In this document: in pieces, positions 1 through 7,400 of the stretch | How positions within the stretch are numbered: position 1 is the first letter of the stretch | Layout of the letters: each line of letters starts with the position of its first letter | NCBI GenBank assembly: GCA_900404475.1 | Contig: OUQQ01000050.1 | Span: 45,065-55,869 of the forward strand | From: Spongospora subterranea | Lineage: Eukaryota > Endomyxa > Phytomyxea > Plasmodiophorida > Plasmodiophoridae | Reading direction: 5' to 3' | Length of the DNA stretch: 10,805 nucleotides | Position numbers and translations under genes: made by a program | Notes under the pieces: generated by a model | Seen by the model: only the letters and a program-made list of their open reading frames with translations | What the model was told of the DNA's origin: nothing | Database searches by the model: none

Positions 1-1906
1 CCTTCTTCCTATGAACGAACACGTCTTTACAATTGATAACCGAGTGTAAGGTTTTAGAGCCCGACCTGGGTTTTGGCCGCAGCGTCTCTGGTTGTTCGAT
101 TAGACCAAAACCAGTTAACACGGGAACGCCAATGACGCCAATCGATTGATTAGCAGGAACCAACAACGCATGACGAGTTAAATCCGAAGCTACGATAGAT
201 TGGGTGAGGACACGTTGTACGAAATATATAGCAACCCATACAGGTAGAAATTTGATCTGAAGGATGACGCAGCTTAACAAGAAGGTTTGACATATAGCCA
301 CACGCGTTATATAGATTGTCCAGGACTTTAGCCGACTTAATAAGTTCTGTCAACACCGCCAGCTGGAGCGTATTCCATCCAGATAATGAATCAGATGATA
401 ACCTATAAACAGGGGCGCAAAGAGCTAACTGATATTCACCCATTTATCATCAAATTTTGCACATAAATAAGTGAATATTCACCGTATGATGCGATTCAAC
501 CCACATCTCTTTCTGCGAGTATAGCAGCGACGCTTCTCTCATGAACATCCCGAATTTTCGCGAGGCTCCTTGAGAATGGCTAAGCATGGCGGCCTCAAGC
601 ACCAAGCTAATCTTATCGTCGATTGGAAGCTCTGTACATGATTCGTATGCGCGTGAAAGGTTAACTGTAAACATAAGATTACTAATTCGAGGAAGAGGCA
701 ATAGTGAGCAACATACAAAGAGAATCGGATGTAAACCTATTGCTCGCTGCAAAACGGGCCATCTTCATAAACAATCCGACTAACAAAGGTGCTATGTTTT
801 CTGGTCGGCGACGATAGTTACGACAAGCCTTTTCGAGCATTGCCATTCGATATTCATAGGCCATGTTGACGTCGCAGCAGACAATCCCTTCTAAGGCGGC
901 AGCCCTCCATACAAAATCACCGGCGGTTCGTGCAGAGTCGGCAGCGGCCTGGTATAATTCTTTGGCATCAGCAATAATACCGCAAAGCAGACTGTAATCG
1001 GCAGACTGTTTAGCAATTCGCCCCTATATGTGAAGATTAACACAATGCGGCAATAGGCAGGGTGAACCTTATACTGGAAGATACCGTCTCCTCTTTGATG
1101 GATCCCCTTGGAGCGACGGAGAGTCCAATATGGTGTAAGGAAACTCTTGGGAGGCATTCAGGGAAATCACAGCACCCAACATATCCTGAATACTGATATA
1201 TGAGTTAGTTCAAATTACGAATGGTCATTTCTTACATGAACTAATCTCTCGGCAATATCCATCATGACCGTATTCATGTAAAACTGTAGATGTTTGCTGT
1301 CAGAATTCGGGAACCTGTAAATAGTGTGAAACCATTGTCACGATCAAGCCTCAATCGCCAACATGACAAGGTCCTTTCTTTCAACAAGATCCTGTTGCGA
1401 ATCCAGCGGTTCGAACACCATACAATGTGCTTGCAAAGCGGTTGGAAATCGTTTAGCAACTTGCAGGAACTGATTGTAGGCTATATCCAGGTCAGGATTC
1501 GATGGGCAGTGAACCAGGCCAATTACAGCCATTACTCGACGATATAGATATAACGAGTCCCATTGACTTTCTGGTGGGCCAAAAGACGTAAGCAGACATA
1601 AGGTCATTTCCGAATATTAACACATACTAAGAAAGTTACTGTTATCGACGAAGTTTAGAAGCAAGTAGTCGGTTGATTTTGAGGAACGCTTGAATGGATT
1701 GTTAGGAGGAAGGTTGATAGATTCAAGATCAAACCTTGTATTCCGCCGGAGTACTTGCTGAATTGGCGTTGCGTAACTTAGTATTGATAACTTTGGAAGT
1801 AAACCATTACCAGGTATTTATTGAGGCCTTGCGCTGGAGATTCACCAATAACGACGACCGCGATCAAGATGGACCGATGTCCTTCGGCGTCGGACCAGAC
1901 GTCCAT
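1..1906 (-). CDS. TRS120: Trs120/TRAPPC9-like TRAPP II complex subunit, 5' part (9 exons, partial)
   Basis: Subunit of the TRAPP II tethering complex, a Rab-GEF regulator acting at the Golgi and endosomes. Exons in transcript order: 1811-1906, 1628-1757, 1363-1570, 1236-1314, 1075-1185, 717-1023, 483-664, 242-428, 1-189. All junction phases agree, giving about 496 residues before the left edge; full-length family members exceed 1000 residues. The start is ATG 1906-1904, with an in-frame TAA at 1915-1913. Family landmarks I recognise: VMAVIGLVHCPSNPDLD (88-104, very close to plant TRS120), an FPNSD...MDIAERL stretch (exon 4), GDFVWRAAALEG (243-254), SRKFGMFMREASLLY (345-359) and GWNTLQLAVLTELI (388-401, as in TRAPPC9). 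These follow the family order over the whole span. The eight introns are 48-57 nt. The donor of intron 3 (1315-1362) is GTTGGC, weak, but splicing there restores the conserved VMFPNSD join. The homology rests on remembered family sequence, not a search. Confidence 0.9.
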
Positions 1907-2027
1907 CGATGGTTAGATGTGGTCTGACCCGCTCAGACACGTACAGATGTCGGTCCTGATTTGATTCAGATGCCCCAAATAATGTTGATGGCACCGCCTT
2001 CGTCTCCCTTCCTCTTACGGACACATT

Positions 2028-2116
2028 CCGTTATGATCGCGATAACGGACCTGATCGCCGATACCGCCGGGTGTAATGTATATGAGTGGGCGGGTTAGGT
2101 TCAGATAAGGTAACGG
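2028..2116. promoter_or_regulatory. Cluster of TAACGG (Myb-type) motifs with an inverted repeat
   Basis: CCGTTAT at 2028-2034 and ATAACGG at 2042-2048 form an inverted repeat with a 7-nt spacer (GATCGCG). A third TAACGG lies at 2111-2116. A partly similar copy of the central block, TGATCGCCGATACCG, follows at 2052-2066. YAACGG is the classical core of c-Myb/MSA-type sites, so these could be transcription-factor sites for the TRS120-like gene (start 122 bp to the left) or the GIDE gene. The function is inferred from motif form alone. Confidence 0.3.
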
Positions 2117-2162
2117 TGACCAGTACAGCGTTATCGTTCACACAGGTATTACTCGCACACTA

Positions 2163-2170
2163 GGAATGAG
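2163..2170 (-). promoter_or_regulatory. Possible oomycete-type initiator (YTCANTYY match)
   Basis: On the minus strand the bases read CTCATTCC, which fits the oomycete initiator consensus YTCANTYY. It lies about 257 nt upstream of the TRS120-like ATG. I see no flanking-promoter-region match directly after it. A match to a degenerate 8-mer in 800 bp can easily be chance, so this is weak. Confidence 0.18.
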
Positions 2171-2592
2171 GCCTCGTAACGAGAAATAGATCAAGCGCTT
2201 GATATAGAGAGGACATGAAAAATCGTTAATAACAAATCCAAATCCATGTTCAAGTCAAGGTTGAAGTTTTCTAATGGCGCACGTTGACAATAATCGAATG
2301 ACATGCTCGAGCTATCGCCCACGAAAACACCTGGTAGCTATGCGAAGTGCTGACATAAAAACCAGCGATAGTAATGCGCTTTGACGAACCGATGACCTGG
2401 TTAATTCGATAATGATTAGCGCGAACTATTTTTTCCGATGGGTCTGGACGGGCCGGAGAAAGGTTAATTTCTCATACCCGCTCTCAGGAAAAAACTGTCT
2501 GTCCGAAAACTGGACCGAAATAAATCTTAATGAATCATGCGAAAGGTGACACATTTTGGGGAACCGAATTTTGCCGCTCACCGAACCAGGGN

Positions 2593-2680
2593 TGACATCA
2601 TGCCTCATGGGGTTGCACCCGGTTCATCTCCTCAGAGTCAGAGAGGTGACTGCTGATGGTCATGAGGTTGCGCATAACCC
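2593..2680 (+). repeat. Degenerate direct repeat upstream of the GIDE gene
   Basis: Two copies about 54 bp apart share an ordered set of words: TGAC, then CATG, then GGTTGC, then ACCC (2593-2620 and 2647-2680). The best preserved core is TCATGGGGTTGC (2605-2616) against TCATGAGGTTGC (2659-2670). The second copy ends 25 bp before the GIDE start codon, so it may lie in the 5' UTR or core promoter. The first copy adjoins the undetermined base 2592. No function is known. Confidence 0.3.
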
Positions 2681-2705
2681 TAACATCCAGTTATAGGGGA
2701 AACCA

Positions 2706-3849
2706 ATGAACTTATCGTCGTCTCCATCGTCTTCACAATCGCCATCCGATTCCATATGGTCGGCCGTCACCTATGGCCTTCATGCTGTTGGGGCTCTGTA
2801 TTTCACTGGAGCTCTACGTGATTTACATCGATCCTACTCAATCGGCAACGCCCCAATATATGATGTACCCATTACTGGTCCATTGCTTTACCTGACCATA
2901 ATTAATTCAAGCCCTTTATTAGGATCTTTCTAAGCTAGATTTAAGAAAACGGACAGGTCTGAACGTGCATTAACGGCATCATCATCGCGCTAATGCTATT
3001 TCAGATCTGGTTCAGATTCGCGGTCATATTCGTAGTCCTAATCCTCTGAAAGTCGATCAGTCCACAGAGCCTGTGGTTATGATGTCTCATGTGCAAACAG
3101 GTATCAAATTTAGTGTTTGGGCATTACTACGATTGCCCAGACTTGTGGTTTATTTGTATTAACGTAGGACGATATGTTAGTTATTACGGCTCAATGAGGG
3201 AAATGTTTCTGTCTCAAGAGGTTCATGTAGCGCCCTTTTATGTCACAACATCGTCTGAAGCATATAAAGATGCAAATTCTATCTGGATCTCGCGAAATTT
3301 CAGTGCGACAATTCCCAAATTTTTCTGCCCCGACCTGTTGAACGTGGTATGTTATTTGTTATGTCTAGGCAGAAAATTGAGGCAGGCTATGTATGAATGT
3401 GCAGATCAGTGAAAAGACAGAGCAGGTTCGGCCTTTTGCTAGTTCGTTCTTAGCATCGCTCCTGGGCGTGCGCCTTCCTTTTGAGACAATTGAACGTGTA
3501 TCGGTGCTTCCTGTAGATTGCGAGGCCCTAGTTATCTCTAGAATAGAATGCGATTCACTTTCGCGAATCAGAATGGCAAAGTCACCTTGGTATTTATTCC
3601 CATGATGGGGTTTATGACTCGAAGGTTTACTGTTCTGTTTATAGGTGGTCACTATATCCACCCGATGTAAACGTAGTCACTACGTCAACAACCGAGGACG
3701 TTGTTGAGGAAATGCAGACGCGCGCCATCGAACGAACCTTTGCGGCTCTCGCGTATTTACATTGAATCCGTATTGTATAAGTTAAACTTATCGTCTACAG
3801 GTTTTTCTCGGTCGGTGCGCTTTCTCATTATTTAAGAACGCATCAATAA
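2706..3849 (+). CDS. GIDE-domain membrane protein related to MUL1/MULAN/SP1, lacking the RING finger
   Basis: Exons 2706-2864, 2923-2956, 3005-3100, 3168-3346, 3405-3589, 3645-3752, 3801-3849; phases agree and give 269 residues. The ATG has an in-frame TAG 12 bp upstream (2694-2696). Seen: a hydrophobic segment at 16-37 (TM1), a GIDE-like region from about 65 (DLVQIRGHIRSPNPL) through REMFLSQEVHVAPFYV (107-122), a helical LLGVR...IERVSVLP stretch (175-192), and a second hydrophobic segment at 249-265 (FAALAFFSVGALSHYL). This TM1-GIDE-TM2 order is that of mitochondrial or chloroplast outer-membrane E3 ligases MUL1 and SP1. However, only four residues follow TM2, so the catalytic RING is absent. 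The acceptor of intron 3 may instead be at 3140, adding 9 residues in frame. A role in organelle quality control is inferred; without the RING it cannot itself be a canonical E3. The 3' end faces the next gene 51 bp away. Confidence 0.75.
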
Positions 3850-3850
3850 A
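3845..3850 (+). promoter_or_regulatory. AATAAA overlapping the GIDE stop codon
   Basis: AATAAA occupies 3845-3850 and contains the TAA stop (3847-3849). If used as a polyadenylation signal, the mRNA would have a 3' UTR of only about 15-30 nt, which fits the 51-bp gap to the convergent gene. Poly(A) signals are loose in many protists, so use is uncertain. Confidence 0.3.
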
Positions 3851-3900
3851 TCATTCATTTGAAATGTTTTTCAGCGCATTTAGTTTAATATCACGTTGCA

Positions 3901-4428
3901 TTATTTTTCGGGATCTAATATATCGGAACGTTTGAGGCATTCGACATTCAGTTGTTCGATGAAATCGTCCAGTTTTGCGTCATGGTTTACCTCGATTGCT
4001 GTCGAGATTTCGTTTTTTTCTTGATCTTGCCATTTGAATAATATGTTGTGTCCTCCTTTCGCGCGATGCTCCAAAGAGATTGCTACAAAATCGATAGCTG
4101 GTACTTCACGTAAGAGCTTATCCTGCCCCAGCAGAAAACGTCTTTCCAAAATTGCAATTCGTTGTTGCCCAATCACAACATGTATCTGTTTTTGCCTGAA
4201 CGGCAATGTTGCCAAGAAAATCGATATTGAAAAAAGTATAATGGCGCCGGATACGGCGAACGCCTCTTGCATGATTGATTTGGTGTCGTTCTGTGAATTA
4301 AGCTGCGAAGTAGCGGCAATGCAACAGCCTGCACCAATCATGGAAAACAGAGATAGGAAAAAAGCGGTGTGAGAGGCGCCTGATCCGGCAGTCCAGGTCA
4401 TCCGAATTGGGAACTCATAATCGCTCAT
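3901..4428 (-). CDS. Small two-TM protein with a C-terminal soluble beta-rich domain, unknown function
   Basis: I do not recognise this gene. It is a single uninterrupted exon of 175 residues from ATG 4428-4426; an in-frame TGA lies upstream at 4455-4453. Seen: a short polar N-terminus, hydrophobic segments at about 21-41 (FFLSLFSMIGAGCCIAAT) and 55-77 (AFAVSGAIILFSISIFLATL), then a soluble part from 80 on. That part has alternating hydrophobic strands (QIHVVIGQQRIAILERRFL, VDFVAISLE-like) and an amphipathic last helix (LDDFIEQLNVECL, 153-165). Two TM helices followed by such a domain resembles bacterial-type PH (bPH/YdbT-like) or Ycf4-like membrane proteins, but this is only shape-based. It is the only intronless gene here. 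It starts 71 bp after the Sfi1-like stop on the same strand and converges with the GIDE gene. The opposite-strand frame is cysteine-rich but has no domain logic. Confidence 0.7.
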   Translation of the reverse strand: MSDYEFPIRMTWTAGSGASHTAFFLSLFSMIGAGCCIAATSQLNSQNDTKSIMQEAFAVSGAIILFSISIFLATLPFRQKQIHVVIGQQRIAILERRFLLGQDKLLREVPAIDFVAISLEHRAKGGHNILFKWQDQEKNEISTAIEVNHDAKLDDFIEQLNVECLKRSDILDPEK

Positions 4429-4463
4429 TCTGGATCTATCGATTTGTATTGCTCAGGGTACAT
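4425..4463 (-). other. Possible 12-codon uORF overlapping the next ATG (ATGA), or tail of the upstream gene
   Basis: An ATG at 4463-4461 opens a 12-codon frame whose TGA (4427-4425) overlaps the ATG (4428-4426) of the small membrane-protein gene in the ATGA arrangement typical of termination-reinitiation. The same frame is continuous with the Sfi1-like gene beyond its TAA (4502-4500), reading 24 more sense codons. It is therefore either a leader uORF or a C-terminal extension reached by splicing. It could also be chance. Confidence 0.3.
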
Positions 4464-4499
4464 GCGATCGTATACGGGTGGTATCGCTTTGAAATCCTC

Positions 4500-7400
4500 T
4501 TATAGTCCCTGCAACCAAAATTTTATGTCATGTGGAATTTGCACGTTGATGAAAGGATTTTGAGCCGGTAGAACCTGTTTGGATCGGATGCGAAGTGGGC
4601 GACGTGTAATCTGCTCATATCTGTTTATTATCTGCTTTTGTAGTTTAGCTTTGATCTGGTGACGGCTATCCTGTGAACATACATTCGCCACGCCAGAAAT
4701 GCTTCTCGTTTGCACAGTATCGTCAGCTCGTATAACCGGCGTGCCTGTTCTTTTTGGCGTTGATCATGGGTATGTGCCTTCCAAGGATGGAAACATCGGG
4801 CTTGCACCATCAGTCGAGCCCTTTCACAATAAACGGTTACGTATTCTAAACGGCGCTTCGAGAGCCGCGCTTGCAAAGCGATCGACACAAATACTTTGCG
4901 CATGAGACTCAATTGACGATATCGAATCGCCTTCAACTTGAGCTCACGACGGCTACAAATTTTGATGAACTTTTCAAACCATATATGTAGTGCTTGGCGT
5001 TTCACCAGAATTATCTGATTTGCTGCAAATATTCGTATTGATTTTCTAATGCGCCATGAAACAAGAAGCATTTGCTGCCACATGTTGAAACAGTTCCAAT
5101 ACAAGGATTGTTGATAGAACTTAACCGCTGATTGAACCTGGATTTGTCGTTTTTTCCTTGTGGACGTCCAATATCTCCAATGTCGGACGGCTTGATCTGA
5201 GTTTAATCATCAGGTATTGTCTTATTTTTACGAATGGCAATTACCTTTATGTAGATTTGCAAAATGTTTGCGATACTGAGCATCTACATGAACTCCAATC
5301 CATCCAAGGAAAGCAGCATTTTTTCGGGCGGCGTGCCTTAATAAAAATGAGCATACCTTTTTGCAATCATAATGAGGCATTTTCCATACGAACCTTTGGC
5401 TGTTCCACATGCACGTCAGTTCACTGAAAATCTGCCTAGACCTCTGCTTCGATTTTGCGAACCCGAGCCAAGCTCTAAAGCCGGTCGCAGCTGATTCGGT
5501 AGTTGACCGAAACGCTGAATGAAACCAAGGACAGGCCACGGCTAGACGCTGAGATAGAATCACACGCGATCGTTTGTTCCTCTTAACCTTGACAACGTAT
5601 CCTCGCCAGTTCCTGATCGATGATCTCTGAAACATCTCTTGACGTTTCTGCACAAATGTTCGAAATGATTGCGAAACGGTGTAGGAGAGAGTCCAGCGAC
5701 GCCAAAAGTGAGTCTTGAGCTTTCCAGAGTGTCCCCTAGTGATCCGATTGTATCGATGATAGAGCTGGGCAGCGATACGGAGCTTGCGCCATTGGATGCG
5801 TAATTTATATCGAATAGCGGCTCGAATCAGTCCTCGTTGTCTCCAGTTGAAAGAATAGGCCAGACACCAGGCCTCGAACCCTGTTCTAGTAATGTTTTTG
5901 CTGTGTCTGATGCCAATAGTCAAGGACAGCTCACGTAACCGAGACCGAAGGCGGATGCACCCAACTAAACCAATTAGTCCACGAACAAGACGAAGATGAC
6001 TGCGAACATCCACAACCATCTGTTCCAGGCATCGATTGCGCTCGACAACTGTAAAGGAGTATGACCAAATGCGGAAAGTCTGCGAAAGACGGCACCGGTA
6101 GTGATATTGCTGTGCCTGGTCTTGGTCTTCGCGAATTCGCACTTGAAACGCCCTTTGAGAAGCCCAAACAGCCCAACTGTTCTGTTTGCTGGAATGTAAC
6201 AGGCCAGCTCGACATCGATGGATAACCATCATTAGTTTTGTTTTGTTGCGGGCATATGCCATCCAAGCTCTAAAACTCTTGGATACCTGCAGCTTCCGAA
6301 CCTGGTTTCTTATATTGTAACGGCGTTGCAATCTTCTGCGCCAAACACAAAGACTTGAACGATAATGTATCAGCCGTATTGTTTCTGCAGCAGCGTCTGA
6401 AGCCCTTCGGCGATCGGCAACGAATCGCCATCTAACTCAGAATCAATATCGCAACAAATCCACATAACCCAACCGAGACAACACCTTGTAAAAATGAAAG
6501 ATTTGAACAAAGAATAATTAATACGCTTATAAGCGCGGTGATATAATTGGGTGACCCGCCGATGCTCAAGTAAACCCAGAATGGATCGCTTCAACATTTT
6601 TCGCCTCTGGAACGCTGAAGCAATGGCAAGAAATTGCCTTTTTGAGGAATGTGATCTGGAGTATTGTACCCATTGAATGACGCTCATTCTGATGGTCCGC
6701 TGAACAAATAATTGGTAAACAGACGAACATTTAATTCTAAGTGCTCGTTGATCTTCTAATTCGTTTTTCCAAGAGGTATAAGCGAAGCAAAGGGTTTTCG
6801 ATCGACGACACTGGTTTGCGGCTCGAGCTCGATTCTTCATGAGCGTCATGCGACTCCAGGCTTGAAATAATCTAACCGCGCGCTTCTGCATCGCGCCGTT
6901 AGCCCGACGATTAGCTTGGAGACAGACAATCCAACTGAAAAAAAATGAAGATAATAGGCGCTGACAATATCGAATGTAGATTTTCTTTAGAGACGTCTTG
7001 AGATAAGAAATTCGCTTCAATTCCAGAAATACACGTCGCAGCAGAATATTCTGAGAATTAAGTATCGCTTTTTTGTTTGCAATGCCGGCGCTTTGTAAGA
7101 TGCGATTTCGACGCTGCCATGTATAAAACGTTCTGCGTAATAGTACCGATTTATGATGATATTTCGCCTTTGAACTATTGAGAAAGCAGCATCTCCAAAC
7201 ACGAAAATGCTCGGCACAAATAGCTACGATATGGCGGCGCGATATAGCTTGAGAGAAGCTGCAAGTGGCAATTCGACATTTATGCCAACTAATCCAGGTT
7301 TGCATGAACGATAAAACAAGAATGCGATGTCTGGCCAGGAAAACTGAATATTCTCTTAACCAAATTGAGAAATGGGTTCTGTACAAAGTACGAAACCGAA

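Larger units (their letters stand above)
1907..2705. promoter_or_regulatory. Divergent intergenic region between the TRS120-like and GIDE genes
   Basis: About 800 bp without a supportable coding region; it must contain the promoters and 5' UTRs of the minus-strand TRS120-like gene and the plus-strand GIDE gene. I found no tRNA, rRNA or transposon signature. It contains a cluster of TAACGG motifs near its left end, an initiator-like match on the minus strand, a degenerate repeat near the GIDE start and one undetermined base at 2592. The assignment as a two-way promoter region is by position only. Confidence 0.5.

Noticed and set aside
1290..1547. Plus-strand open frame of 85 codons opposite the TRS120-like exons
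   Set aside because: It crosses a supported intron and two conserved TRS120 exons on the other strand; no family resemblance.
2426..2608. Minus-strand open frame of 60 codons across the undetermined base
   Set aside because: No domain, no splice partners and low protein-like character; its start region includes an N, so even the frame is uncertain.
3113..3167. Acceptor at 3140 versus 3167 for GIDE intron 3
   Set aside because: Both keep the frame. The 40-nt version adds nine residues (DLWFICINV) that interrupt the expected GIDE strand, so 3167 was preferred, but not firmly.
4034..4372. Plus-strand cysteine-rich open frame of 112 codons downstream of the GIDE gene, considered as the missing RING
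   Set aside because: Its cysteines do not follow the C3HC4 spacing, it cannot be joined in a convincing way, and it lies opposite a longer frame with clear membrane segments.
5870..5884. tRNA B-box-like GGTTCGAGGCC on the minus strand
   Set aside because: It lies inside the coding sequence for a GFEAW repeat core, with no A box or cloverleaf around it.
5931..6266. Second minus-strand frame of 111 codons overlapping exon 10
   Set aside because: It is a shadow of the repeat-coding frame: no repeats, no splice continuity, and arbitrary composition.
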